Shown piece after piece: positions 1-12,500 of a DNA stretch of 64,000 nt. The stretch comes from Macrostomum hystrix. Its lineage: Eukaryota; Platyhelminthes; Macrostomidae. The notes under the pieces were generated by a model. It did not search any database and was not told the origin of the DNA. It saw only the letters and a program-made list of their open reading frames with translations. The stretch lies in the NCBI GenBank assembly GCA_950097015.1, contig CATNEN010000038.1, positions 12,456,001 through 12,520,000 on the forward strand, read 5' to 3'. Both the position numbers and the translations under genes were made by a program. Within the stretch, counting starts at the first letter, position 1, and the number at the start of each line of letters is the position of its first letter.

Positions 1-504
1 GATAGGATAGGATAGAATATAGGATAGAAGAAGGATGGCATTAAGATTTTTACTTTATTGAACCATTGAACCAGTTAACTTAATTGGATGCCAATAAATT
101 GTTCCTTTCGAGTTTTGATGAAAATCAAAAAGTTACATTCTTGTACAAAGTATACCATTTGGCCATTAAATAACTGATTTTCCGGTTAAATAGTTTTAGC
201 CAATGGCGTACAGAATTTCTATTATAAATGTTGAGCAGTTAAGACGTGGCATGTCATTTAGTTTAGGGCACTTAAACTGATGCGCTAACAAAGAGTGTGC
301 GGTGAAAAACTTGGTCTCTAAATTAGCACTTTGATTTTCGGGAAAATTTTGTTAACTTACAAAAACAAATATACATGCGCTATCTGGTAAGCTTGATGAA
401 TTGATAGGATAGTGAATTTGATAATTAGAAACATTTTACACTTTCAGAGAAAAACAGTTCACTAGTGTAGAATGAAGTCGCGCGGTCCGGAATTTGCTGC
501 TTCT

Positions 505-1932
505 TTAGTCGAAGCCATTTGCCAAGCTGACGACAAGAATAGTTGCGAGGATCCACGGATGAGGCCGAAGCTGCTGGGCACCGCGCGGCTCAGCTGGAGC
601 CCTAGCCGAGGACCTGACGGACGTGCAGTTGGAGTCAGCGCAGTCAGACAGCTGCCTGGCGTAGTACTGACCACCGTCGCTCAGGCTGAACAGAAGATCG
701 CCGCTTCTCAGCCTGGCCTGCACATTTTGCACCTCCTGGTCCAGGTCCACGGATCCCGAATAGTTTCTGTTCAGATTGAACAATCGTTGGTCTCCAAGCA
801 GCAGCTGGAATGTGATGGAGCTGTCGCCTTTGACACTCATAGGGATCCATTCGATGCCGCGCTCCCTCCAAGCCATGCGGTCAGATAGGGCGGCAGCGAA
901 GTCGACAGCAACCTGGCCCGGGTCCAATCCAACTGCCCTGCGGCCCCTGCCGAACGCTTTGAATGCATCAACTGTAAACTCAATAACTTTCTTTCCAGCT
1001 TGGTACGTTGCATTGATAGGATCAGCAACGCAGCCAACAAAAAAATCGAATTTACAATGCCATGCAACTTCAAAGAATGACTTCCAGGTTCCGTGAAACA
1101 CTGTTAGATCACGTTCGTAAAAGGCACCCCGGATCGTGAACATAATTTTAAAAATATCCCAGCATCTGTTTTTAATGACGTCGCAGATTGACGGCTGTCC
1201 CAAAGCCGGGGCCAAGTAGCATTGTGTGTGGTGTCTGATAGCCATTTCCTTCACCTCTTGGCAGGAAGGCTGGTAGAAATCACGCATCAGAGGCACCAGC
1301 GACACTTGGAGGCACTTGCGAACGGCATCGACCCATCGGCGAGTCAGATCACTGAACCATAAATAGTTGTTATTGTACAGCTCGCAGTACTTCTTGCCGA
1401 AAGCCAGTGCGTAGCCAGTCTCAGGACCACAGGCCACTTTTCGCTCCAGACAGTCGGTGTACCAGGAGCAGTCCTCGCCTGTTGGGCTGTAGCAGCGGGG
1501 CGGCAGTGTTGTGCCAACGGAGCCCGGAGTTGGTGTGACGGCTGGGCGGCTCGGATCGCAGGAACAATCGGTTGTAACGGTGCCGAAATTCAAGTCGTGG
1601 AATTCTATCATGCATTGGTAATAGCAGTAGGTAGCGGTACGATCCTCGCATCTGAGCAGGTGGTGAGATGTGGTTGGCTGCAGGTTGTCAGTATGAGTAA
1701 AAAATTAGCTATTTTAACAGAACTGGACTCACATATGTCGGCCACCCGATTTAGTTTGAATGTACGCGTTGGTCAGGCAGGTCGCGTACTGCCAGCCGTT
1801 GTATCTCGGAATGCTAATGCAGTTATAGGCGTTAACGGGGCCCTTCGAAGCTGAGCATGAGGCGTGGACTAACGGCAGGATGGCAGCCGCAGCTGCGATG
1901 CAGATCAAGAAAAATCTGCATAAACGAAGCAT
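505..1932 (-). CDS. Secreted cysteine-rich protein, two exons
   Basis: Exon 1 (1733-1932) begins with a clear signal peptide (MLRLCRFFLICIAAAAAILP) and ends at a GTGAGT donor. Exon 2 (505-1651) follows a TGCTCAG acceptor and joins in frame, giving about 448 residues. The body has regularly spaced cysteines and motifs such as GEDCSWYTDCLER, GKKYCELY and VRKCLQVSLVPLMRDF, followed by a CxxxCxxV region near CDVIKNRCWDIF. I associate this pattern with an unnamed secreted cysteine-rich family seen in several invertebrates; that link is from memory and I know no function. The last residues (PWILATILVVSLANGFD) are hydrophobic and reach the stop, which could be a GPI-anchor signal or a short membrane segment. 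An alternative acceptor at 1678 is out of frame, so 1651 is preferred. Confidence 0.8.
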
Positions 1933-3286
1933 TTCTAAGCTTAACAGAAGAGCGAATTTGTTCTTTTAGTTAGACTAAACTAAAAACGAAAACCCTGAGA
2001 AGCAGCGCTACCTGAAACTATTATAACAGCGCAATAAGCTCATTAAGCGGTTCTGCAAGCTTCTTGAGCTAGGGTAAGAGGCCAGATCGACGCTATTGTT
2101 TTTGGTTACCTGGTTGAGTTAAGCTTGTACGAGCGTATTCAAGCAGTTTCAATAGCTTTTCTAGACCGAATCCGTAGCCACTTTTGCAAAAGGATCGACG
2201 TAGAAGCAGAGTTCACACTATTAAGGTAGAAATAGACAAACCTAAAACCCCTGAGATTAGACTCGACACTAGGATGAGAAGTCTTGCTATACGATAGGAA
2301 AATAGCAGAACAAATGATAGAAACATATGTGGTGTGGTTCGAGATGCTCAAGTCTCTAATAACTAGCCTCGAAATTATTTCACATCAAATACATTGAAGA
2401 CAAGGCATTCAACACAGATTCTGTTGCTTACAATATTTAAAGCGTATTATTAATAGCCGCTGTAGAAAAATTAGGCGAGTTGTCTCTGGGCCATTGTTAG
2501 CTATGGTAAACCGTGTATTTTCGATCGAATTTGAGCCGACAATAACAGTACATATATATTGGTTACACATTTGCAAGAAAATCGATAAATAAAAAGCGAA
2601 CCGAAAAAATATAGAACTTTCCTAAACAAATAAAAGCATAAAAATATACAGAAAATTTATTTTATTAGGACTAACTAGCACAGGTCGATTGAAGGATACA
2701 AATTTGAAAGAAAATTGTCAAGCACAATTAATTAATAACACATTGCTAGAGTAGAGGCAAAGCGACAAATGCTTGAAAGATTGCTTGGGATCCTTGGGCG
2801 GAGCACCGGAAAGAGCTGATGTACTTCTTTATCAAATATTTTCATTGGCCTTTACACAAAGCGAGCATTAAAACAGAGTATTAAAGGGAGGCCCGATAAA
2901 AGCATTCAAATAAATAAAATGGTTTCACTTAAAAATGCTTTACTCAATTTTTTGATCCACTTACAAGCCGACGCGAGTGCGACACAGTTGGTTGTAGTCA
3001 TCGAATAACATTTTTCGGCACAACATCGAGAGATATCATTGTGATAGTATTGGTAAAAATAGAATGACGGATAGATAAAGATTGTAAATAGCACCCTGGC
3101 CTATAAGGAGCACAGCTGAGAGAATCGGTGATTCGCTAATTTCATGCAGTATAAAAATAGGACAATTGTATATAATGCGACAATAATAAGGGCAACTAAA
3201 TGAGGCGACACAACAAAGATAAATAAATAGAGATTAAGAGGATGATAAGCAATTTGCCTGACAAGTCAAAGCCGCAAGCTAATTAT
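1933..3286. other. Intergenic, no gene seen
   Basis: AT-rich DNA between the secreted protein gene and the last cyclin B exon. I see no coding exon, RNA gene or clear repeat. Short AT runs could hold the cyclin B poly(A) signal, but none is distinctive. Confidence 0.5.
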
Positions 3287-5742
3287 TCAGACGCAACCGT
3301 TGGCATAGGCCTGCAGCAGCTGATTGTTTGCCGGATCGGCGAACTCCGGGTACAAGCTCACCGACTGGAAGGACCTGCTTTCGTATTTCTTGCGGACAGC
3401 GGTAAACCTGCGGTCCAATATGAGCATGTTGAAAATTAGCTTATTATTTGTGCACTTTTTTTTAATTTGCATTACCCTCATAATGACAATTTGCATGAAT
3501 CCCACAGTGACCGATTGTATGACCATCAAAGCATGACTGATTGAAGGACCAATCATCCAAGCATGACTCTTGTATGACCTCCACAGTGACCGATTTATTG
3601 ACGGTCATAGTGAATGTTTAATATGGTATTCGAGTGATTTTTGTGCGAAATTTTGATAGTTTTTGTCTGAATATGGTCGAGTAACGAACAACACTACACC
3701 GTGAGAGTCAGACAGAATCAGTCTAGCCTAAAGCGATGCTAAGTCAAGCGAAACGAAGACAAAAAATCACCTATTCCGGTCCGAGTAGGTGGCAGTCACT
3801 GTCTTGGCCAGCAGCTGGAGGGCCGGCAGCAGGTCGGTCTTCAAATAGCCGGAGAAGACTTCCAGCTCTGGCTGCCAGCAGGTCGGTCTGGCGAGGAATC
3901 TGCCGCCGCTAGCCAGCAGCTCGGCGGCTAGGCAGAACGCGGATGCCGCCAGCATGGAGGGCGGCAGATGGGCCAAATCGTAGGAGCAGCGGCCCAGCTC
4001 GGCCAGGTACTTTGCAGAGTCGTGCACCTCAGCTGTGGCGCCGGAGACTCGGCTGTAACGGCGCAGGAACAGAATCGGCTGCGGATAGCCGAAGAAGAAA
4101 TCCATGCCAGCCAGAAGCTTGCGCTCCATGCCGCGGATCTGCGAGCCTGCGGGGCGAATGGCAAGATAGCAGAGTTCGAGCTGCTGGATGAAACAGTCTC
4201 AGACCCCTTCACTCACCTGACAGAAGTGTCTGAGCACACCACTGACCTGACAGAAGTGTCTGAACACACCACTTACATGAAGAACCTGATAGAAGTGTCT
4301 GACCACACCACTGACCTGACAGAGGTGTCTGAACACACCACTGACCTGACAGGTGTCTGAACACACCACTGACCTGACAGGTGTCTGAACACACCACTGA
4401 CCTGAAAGAGGTGTCTGAACACAGCACTGACCTGACAGAAGTGTCTGACCACACCACTAACCTGACAGAAGTGTCTGACCACACCAATTACCTGACAGAA
4501 GTGTCTGACCACACCACTAACCTGACAGAAGTTTCTGACCACACCAATTACCTGACAGAAGTGTCTGAACACACCACTTACATGAAGAACCTGATAGAAG
4601 TGTCTGACCACACCACTGACCTGACAGAGGTGTCTGAACACACCACTGACCTGACAGAGGTGTCTGAACACACCACTGACCTGACAGAGGTGTCTGAACA
4701 CACCACTGACCTGACAGAAGTGTCTGACCACTCCACTAACTTGACAGAAGTGTCTGACCACTCCACTAACTTGACAGAAGTGTCTGACCCCATCACTCCT
4801 TTGAAAAGGGTCAGACCTCATTGACATAAAAATAGAAATTTTCAGCGCTACATACTTGAACAGGTGTTCTCAGTGAGGCCAACCAGATCCTGAATATAGG
4901 GCGGATAAATCTCTTCCACCTTGGCGGCTAGGAACAGGCAGGATACGCCAAGCAGCTGGTAGTTGTCCTTAGCAACGCTGCGACCCTGCACAGTCATGTA
5001 GTAGTCGATCATATGCAGCGCGAGGTAAAGGGTCTCGGGCAGTAGGCCAAACCTGTGATGCACCTGTAATCGATGCCGCATACAGGTAAGTGTAAGAGTT
5101 AGAGTTAAGTTAGAGTAAGTTTGGCATGACAAGCAAATTATAGGGTTGGCTCACCTGAACGAGCCAATCGAACAGAATCCGGTGCATTCTAGGTGTTATG
5201 TCCAGCTTAGCTGGCTGGCACAGATAATCCCTACGGATTTGCTGAGTAGTCTCTAGCGATTGCAGGTAGGAGAAGATCTCCTTGGCATAGTAGGACACGA
5301 GCTGGGCGTCGCGACTGTTTGGATCGGTTGTGTCCACGTCAACAATCTGTGAGGCACAGTTTCAAATAGGAATTTGTTGCTTACTATTAGCACGTTACGC
5401 ATACTAATGCCGAACAAGACCAATTCAATATTTCGGCAAAAAATAACGAACATTTTCAAATTTGACAAGTAGCGCCTCATGATGATCAACTGCAATTGTT
5501 TGCTGCTGAACCTGCTGCGGTTCCTCGTCAATCTCCATGCCCTGCAGCTCCGGCTCGGGGGCATGCTGGCGAGACTCGGGCTCCTTCTTAGCCTGCTGCT
5601 GCAGCGGTGGTCTATGGTGAATCTCAGCTAGGGGATTGCGCTTTGCAGCCAGGACGCCAGAGGTGGCCGCATGCTGCTTGTGCTGTGGAAGCTGCTGGCT
5701 TAGGGCATTCTCGTTGCGAACTCCAACTGTCAAAAATGGCAT
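3287..5742 (-). CDS. G2/mitotic cyclin B, five exons
   Basis: Regulatory subunit of the mitotic CDK1 kinase. Exons in reading order: exon 1 from 5742 to about 5488 (3' end uncertain), 5155-5346, 4856-5063, 3771-4146 and 3287-3407, all joining in frame. Exon 1 carries a destruction box at about residue 35 (RNPLAEIHH) for APC/C-driven degradation. Exon 2 has the cyclin-box start with an MRAIL-like motif (MHRILFDWLVQV). Exon 3 continues it (HHRFGLLPETLYLALHMIDY, AAKVEEIYPP). Exon 4 holds the second cyclin fold (GMDFFFGYPQPILFLRRYSR). Exon 5 gives the typical C-terminus (AVRKKYESRSFQSVSL) before the stop. A stop overlaps the exon 4 donor at 3767, but splicing at 3771 (AG/GTGATT) avoids it and restores the family tail. 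Total is roughly 380 residues, slightly short for cyclin B. The ATG at 5742 is followed at once by TTTTTGACAG, which could be an acceptor, so the true start may lie further upstream. Confidence 0.88.
4201..4800. repeat. 30-bp minisatellite in cyclin B intron 3
   Basis: About 20 copies of a 30-bp unit (core CTGACAGAAGTGTCTGA followed by CACACCA and a spacer) fill most of the 709-bp intron between exons 3 and 4. Two copies carry the same variant spacer (ACATGAAGAACCTGATAG) at about 4275 and 4581, indicating higher-order duplication of several units. Because the period is a multiple of three the array is open in several frames on both strands. I read this as a by-product, not as coding. Confidence 0.9.
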
Positions 5743-7913
5743 TGTGGTCCATTACAATTGTGGTATATACTAAGCGAGTTAAACAAAAAAGTTTTTTTAG
5801 ATCTAAATAGTCTGTTAAAAAGACAGTATTGAATAAATATAAACTAAACTATCACTTAATAATAACCAACTATAAGCAACCCTAGTTACCAATAACTAGT
5901 TGAGCTGCTTAACCCCAGGACTGTTGGAAACTATCTGCCATTCCACTGATGCTATTGAGTGCACCTATAGGATTTTTAAGGAGCACATTATTTTATTTTC
6001 TGCCTTAAAAGTAGTGGTGCTTGGGGTTTGGGGTCTGGTAGGGTTTTGGGTCAGGTTTAGATACTGGGTTAAGGTTTTTAGGGTTCTTATATTTTTTCGA
6101 GTTGAAATTAAATTAAGAGTTTGAGCATAAAATGCATTTAGCTAATTGGCAGCTGCCATTCAATCTAATCCTAGTTTCCAAGCAAGCCTTCTACAGTGTG
6201 GGTCAAACATATATATACTATATAAAAATATAAGAGATATACTATATACCCAGATTTTCTTTTGCATCATAGTTTTGTTTAGTAAAAACATAGTTGCATA
6301 CTTAATATTCCTTTAATATATTTTATTGCTAAAATTAGTATATTCATTAAATTATTGTTTCTACCTCTTTGCCTTTTTATCTTAATCAAATTAATTATAA
6401 TACAAAATCTATGTATTTTACCATTTAAAATAATGAAGTAAGCCTAAAAATCTTTAAAAGCTGAAGATTGTGACAAGAAATCTGAATATGCTAGGTTGAG
6501 TCTTTTTGCCAGAATAAATGTTTTTACTGTGAGTAAACACATGAAAACCATTATTTTTTCCTTGTAATGTTATCAAATTAGTAAAAAAATATTGTAGCTT
6601 TTATATTACTCTTTTACAATGTTATTGACAATATCTGAAAGCAGAAGTAGAATGTTATTATTCTGTCTAGTACATACATGCGCAACCTCCCAAATCTTAG
6701 CCGGCCTTGCGACTTAGTTTTTGCTCTCATTTGCGACTTAGTTCGTTTCATTGCTCTATTTACAGCTTAGTTTGCTCTCATTTGCTCTCTTTTTCTCTCC
6801 CCTTTTTCCTTTTCTTCACGCCTTCCTTTTTTGTCCCTTGGTCCCCCCTTTGATTTTTTTGCGTTTGGTCGATTGGTTTTTGCGACTTACCTTGCTTGGC
6901 CCTCGTTTCAGCCGGCCGGTCCGGCCGGCTCGGCCGGGTGTTGCGCTTGTATGGTCTAGTATTGTTTAGTTTCATTTTAAAGAAAGAATCACTTGTTTTT
7001 ATTACATAGTGCAAACTTTTGTAATTAAATAAAAAAAATTTTTTTTTTAATTTTAAATTTGAAACAAATACTAAATTCTAAAAAATAGAATAGTAAACTA
7101 TTTTAAAGAAATATAATACTGTCCAAAAATAACTTGTATCACTATTACTGCAAAAAATATTAATCTGTTTTACATTTATGGTATTTACCTAAAAAGACAA
7201 CAGTAACATGAGGGACTTATATATGTTAAAAAAACTAAAATGAGTTGAAAATGTTTAAAGTTGCTCAAACTTCTAAGTGAGGTGTCTTTTTATTAATATC
7301 ATATCATTTTCCTCAATAATAAAAAAGTACATATTCATTTTTTAAACCTTAGGCCTTCTAGAGACCCTATATAGAAGATGTTTAAGTCAAAGGTGAAGAA
7401 ACTCTGGATCAAGTATATTTAGCTGGTGTCTGCCAATCTGTGGTTGTAATTTTCTAGGGTTTCAACTTCTCACTGCTGGCATGCATTTACTTGTTGCTGG
7501 TGTCCATTAAGCATATTTGTTTTGGGACATTCTGGTATGCACTCAACATTATTTTCACTGTGGAAAGCACAAAATTGCAAAGTTAAAGTACATATCTAGC
7601 TAGGCTAAACTAGCTGTATAAATCTTGCTTTAAAAATTATAACCTAGGCAAAAACCTGTCATTAAAATATCATCATCAACAAAAGGCTTTCGAGACAACA
7701 AAATCAAGAGATATCAAGCCATTAGTAGCTAGCAATGCACTTAGATCTTACTAGGCTATGGATAATAGAATATAATAGAACAATGTAAATTACTTACATC
7801 GCGTTGTTCTCATTGTGTTGCTGTGTTATAATTTTACTATCTAAAAATGTGTAATATAAATGAAGCTGGAGTGGTTTCAGCTAGAGATAGGCCGCCAGCG
7901 ATAAACGGAAAAT
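5743..7913. other. Intergenic, AT-rich, with a pyrimidine-rich patch
   Basis: No convincing exon. At about 6709-6945 there is a C/T-rich patch with repeated TTTGCTCTCATTTGC-like strings, followed by nested CCGGCC palindromes at about 6911-6938. The rest is AT-rich and featureless to my eye. Any cyclin B promoter should lie just right of 5742. Confidence 0.4.
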
Positions 7914-8226
7914 TTAGCTACTAATCCTTGGTTTTGCAGGAGTGTGGATTTTGACGAGCAGGGTAAACGCGGCTGACCTCACTTTAAAGATAAAGCGAAT
8001 AGTAATCCAACTTGAGGAGTTGAATACCAAGCCTCTATAGCGCCTACGATGAAGAGAAAGGCCTGCGTCTTGCTTGTTAGTAGAAAAAGCGGCTATGCAA
8101 AAATTGCAGTTTAAATTTGTTTTACCTGTTTCGTAAACTAACAAAGGATCTGATTGTGATGCCATCAAATCAAACAAATATGTTAATTTCACATACAATA
8201 ATATTTCTTGATTTAATATTAACATT
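7914..8226 (-). CDS. Putative CUB-like C-terminal exons
   Basis: Two exons can be drawn: 8126-8226 (phase 2 in, phase 1 out, donor ACAG/GTAAAA) and 7914-8092 (acceptor TTTTTGCATAG, ending in TAA). The joined peptide reads ILLYVKLTYLFDL, DPLLVYET, then VFNSSSWITIRFIF and AFTLLVKI. This resembles the I-x-L-x-F ... D-x-L-x-V-Y ... F-x-S-x-x-W-I-x-I-x-F pattern of a CUB domain, though the usual cysteines are missing. The phase-1 junction matches gene Y just upstream, so this may be its C-terminal end, but the connecting exon was not found. It could instead be a separate or decayed gene. Confidence 0.35.
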
Positions 8227-8794
8227 CTGTCCTTTATATTTTAGTGCGTTAGTAAGATCCAGTTTTAACAAGTCTTATTGTGATTTAATAAAACAGTTAC
8301 GTAAGTGCAGGGGCTGGTAAAAAGTAATACGCAACACTGCAAAAACAATTAGCCTCAAGCGAAGCAGAAGAAAGGAATCTGGACTTACGTTTACTGACCG
8401 TTATTCTTACCTCCTTTTACAATCATTGAACACAGATGTTAACGAACACGAGTGGAAGTGAGGTCACTAATTCTAATGGTACATTTCGTACATGTAACGC
8501 TGTAATTTTAGTAAAGCTTACGTACGATTAAAACAAGGTTTATAAATATAGTTATAAGCCATTTATACTGGATTTCTAATTATGATTGCTCCAAAAATGA
8601 AACATCGCCAATTATTATTTAATCGCTCACCAAGCACGGGACATAACGACGCCTCGATTGATTTCTAGCTGCTCCAGATGAAGATGGACTCCAGTTTACC
8701 AGCGGATGATGATGTCACGACGAGACCAAAGATGCATGTAATATATTTGAACATTGTCATTCACATACGGTTACAAACGATTGATTACATGATT

Positions 8795-9100
8795 TAAAAG
8801 AAAGTCAATCTGGCAGAAACCCAATTCGGCCAGATGTGCAGGTGACAGCACAAGCAGCCGCAGCTATTGCGCGACGCATCCGAAGGCTGCGTACGGCTGT
8901 TCAGTCCATGGACTGCATGGGGGGACACCATAACTAGCTGATGCTGGTACCCATTTAACAGCTGGGTGAACTGAAGCAATGCAGAGTTAAGTGGCTTTGC
9001 TAAAGGACACAAATTGTTCCAGTGGAGTCGGGAATCGAACCCCCGATCTAATTTAAGTCATGAGTCCGACGCTCTAACCACTAGGCTACAACCTCCTCCA
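8795..9100 (-). mobile_element. tRNA-derived SINE, family S1
   Basis: On the minus strand the head at 9020-9100 has an A box (TAGCCTAGTGG) and a B box (GGTTCGATTCC) in tRNA order. A conserved body follows with CAGTTCACCCAGCTG, AGTCCATGGACTGAACAG and GCGCAATAGCTGCGGCTG. The same arrangement recurs at least six more times in the window. It is not a functional tRNA because the acceptor stem is not formed. Confidence 0.8.
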
Positions 9101-9305
9101 TCACACAAGAACGCGTGATGAGTCAGGAAGTCATGCAAGAAGTCAACCCTAATTGTAATTTAAACTAGAACAGCACATACGTACACGGTAAATAGCTTTA
9201 TTGAATAAGTACACACTTTTCTATTGTAACATTTTATTTTATATTACTTGTATATATAGTTTTCATAATATATTTAGTTTATAACAACAACAAAAATTCA
9301 CTTAC

Positions 9306-9527
9306 ACTCAAATGTGGATGGCACCGGCGTCCAATATCCATTTACTTCATTCTCCATAAATTCGCACTTTGAATATGCCACTGTTCGGTTGATGCCTTTA
9401 AACATTCTGCCATACACAGTTTGGATTTCTATTACATCATTCACTCTGTACTTTGCTCCTGGTTCCAGAAGATTGAAATCGCTGAAAGTTGTGCCAATCG
9501 GAGTCTGTGGCAAGCGGCAAAATAGAC
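9306..9527 (-). CDS. Gene Y exon, last B-type module found
   Basis: A 222-nt phase 1-1 exon with acceptor CCTTAG and donor GTAAGT. It encodes a B module: first cysteine in GLFCRLP, third-position cysteine in YSKCEF, and YWTPVPSTFE at the end. At the cysteine-2 site it has threonine (IQTVYGRMF). It is the clear counterpart of 52266-52487 in gene X. The next exon is not identified; a junction codon beginning with T could restore a final cysteine. Confidence 0.75.
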
Positions 9528-12500
9528 CTAAGGGGGGAATCAACATTTAGTTAGTCGAAATATTTATATGTACCAACCTGGCCTGCATGTGCCATTAATT
9601 TGTTAATAATAACACGTTATATGAAATCCGATACTTTTTCCCGAGGACGCTTAGCAAAAGGGGGCTATAGGTGGACACCGAATTATATGACCATGCAACG
9701 CGCAAAAAATCCTCCAGCTATAATTACGCCTCTCAAATATATTTACCGCATTCAACAAGATCCATTTCGGAAATTAGTAAAAACGCGAGAGAGAAAATGC
9801 TTTCAGTGTACCGCTTTGGGTGCAAATAAGCTTAATGCATTTTGCTAAACACATTTGTACACAGACATCATGAGCCGCGTGCTCACTGGCGCCCCCTATA
9901 CGCACCCAGCAAATAAAACTTCTGGCTTTATCGCGCCGATGAAGGTCAGGACGACATGGAAAAATCGATTATTATCAAGGTAAAAGGTGTAAAAGGGTAA
10001 AAGGTATCTCGTCTCAAAGTTACTGAACCAACAGCTTTTCGATCCATCAGTGCTGCATGGACCAGTATCTGAACAAAATTTATTGTATAGGACACAACGG
10101 AATCTTGAAGGGGATGCGTGGCAGAGCGGTCTAACACGTTGACCTCTTGAAACAAGGTCCATGAGCTCGTTTCCGCAGCTCATCTGGGGCGTATCCGCGG
10201 AGAGAAGGCTTTCCGAGCTTGTCGTCCGATAAAAACATTTACAATTATCGGCGCACAATAACATACATCTTACTGGATAGAAATACGAGTACATTTTTAC
10301 CACTTTTACATAAGAATTACATAATACAACTTGTAAAACATGGCTTACGCTGGCACAGCTGGTACGAAGTCCACGTCCTATCTTGCTGACACACCGCGAA
10401 CTCCGGTGCCCCAACAGGAAAGCGCAGACCAGAAGGACAGCTTAGCCTGACTTGTGAGCCCACCAGTAGGATTCCAAGCGCTGACGACGTCACGTTTAGG
10501 AATGCCAGACTGAGGTTGCGCTGCCCAGCGAGCAACGAATCAGGGCCGACTTCCGTGACGCTAAACTGGCGCTCCACGACAGGAATCGCATCGCAGGTTC
10601 GGACTGAAACCAGAGATTTCAGGCATTAAAAGCATCTACAGATATATTCACCTGATCTAATAAAAAATTGTCAAGAGTGAAATAATCGATAAGCGCGCAT
10701 CTCACCGCCACAGCCCCGGCGCCACTGGCTGAAGTTGCTCCACTGGCTGTCAAACTGACAGATAGAGTGAAACTCCGTAACAGAGGGTGCATCTAGAAAC
10801 TCCTGCGATGCCACGTTCTGACAGCGAACAGTGATGGTCTGATTGAGCTGGCTAGAATTGCCCGTCAAGGAAATGTTAGGTATATTGCTGAGCTCCTCGA
10901 TGCTGTGGACACACTCTCCGGCTGAAAGGTTGTTGATTTTTTGTGCTTTTTATACATTAGATTCACACTGTCATGTATACATTTGCGTCAAACAGCTACA
11001 CAGCTATCATATACAGCTACGTCATACAGCTCTGGAGGAGGATCACACCGTGGACGCCGGCATCACCGGTTCTGCCTGCGTGACACTGCAGTTATAGTTG
11101 CCTGTACTCGCGACGGACTAGGTGGCGAATGGGTGGCGACGCCTTCCGCTGCATCTGGACGATGCACACTTTAGCTAAGTCAAGTAAGTCATAAAGCTAT
11201 GCATATCTACACAGGGAATGCAGCTGACACAGCTGTAAAATGGACTGCGTCATCTGTTTGGGTAGAGATTTGGAAACGTTTGGCCACGTGCCTGGGCAAT
11301 CTCGCCGGGCACTGTTTTCTCCAGGGTGACCTAATTCGAGATTGAACTATGGTCTTTCGCCAGTCTCAAAACAAAAATGCTCAGCTCTTTTTGTCCATCA
11401 CTGACGGCTAAGCCGCCATTTCACCTCGGGCCCAACCAATGAAGTAACATGATATGCTGTCTGACAGCACCCCATGGCTCATCAAGTACAATATGGCAAC
11501 AAGAAGAACAACGGTCTTCCTTCGGAAAACAATGCCGCGAGACCGGATCCGGGTCTCAAGGATTTAGTAGAATGGGCGACCCTCGCCTCCCCGCTTTGTC
11601 CACAGAGAACAGAGAAGCTAAATCAAATAAGGAGTCTCCGCTCCCATAGTCTATGGACTGAGAACTACAGGTACACAGCTTTTAGAGGCGCCGCGCGATA
11701 GCTCCAGTTGTCACTAACACACATCTAACACAGTTGGGTTCATTTGTACTCGTACATTTATCTATCTATCTTTGCGCAATTAGATTAAGTATATGATGTT
11801 CAGGAGGCTTACTACGCATCGGAAACACGTCAGTCCAATAGGGGAGACCACTCGACTCATTGAGCAGACAGGTGCTGAACCACCAGCTGGCGTTGATGAC
11901 GGTGAAGAAGGATCCACCAAGGGCCTCATAGAAGACGCTGTCGAACAGTCGCAGCTGCGGATCCGCCGGTTGGTTTCTGAAGCGGTGGCTGATTTGGGCA
12001 GCCGGTGGCGACGGTGGCGGCGGGCACGCCAGTCCTGCGCAAGTGACAAATACTCGATAAGAATGTTTATAAGTATTAGCAAAAATCGATATTGTATTGT
12101 TTCAGTAGGAATATGAAGCTATTTTATAAAAAAAAGAAACAAAACCCCCTCTGAAGTTTTTTTCTGCGCCTGAAGGTGACACGCCACCATGCAGTGTCTT
12201 TTTGACGATAAGTTGTTATCTTAAGTGTACTTTCTAGTGCTAAATGAGCGCGATAGAGAAATTTGCAATCCATGTAGTCGGCTGGTGCTACCTGTTGAAG
12301 GTCCAGAAGCTCCGCCTAGATAAATGCTAGTAGACAGAAAAGTTTAATGATAAAGCCACATGTGGTCGACATGTGGCTTCATCACGCCATAAAAAATTGG
12401 CGTGTACTGGGGTTAACTGAAAACACAAGCACTTATAGGAAAAAGTAGACTCTAAAAATCGTTGACTATCTTGAAGTTCTGAAGAGAATGCGACTTGATT

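Noticed and set aside
472-888. Plus-strand open frame opposite the secreted protein gene
   Set aside because: It is the antisense shadow of exon 2 of the minus-strand gene, which has a signal peptide, splice sites and a conserved cysteine pattern.
4273-4827. Long open frames through the 30-bp repeat on both strands
   Set aside because: The period is a multiple of three, so any open unit stays open. The flanking cyclin B splice sites place the array in an intron.
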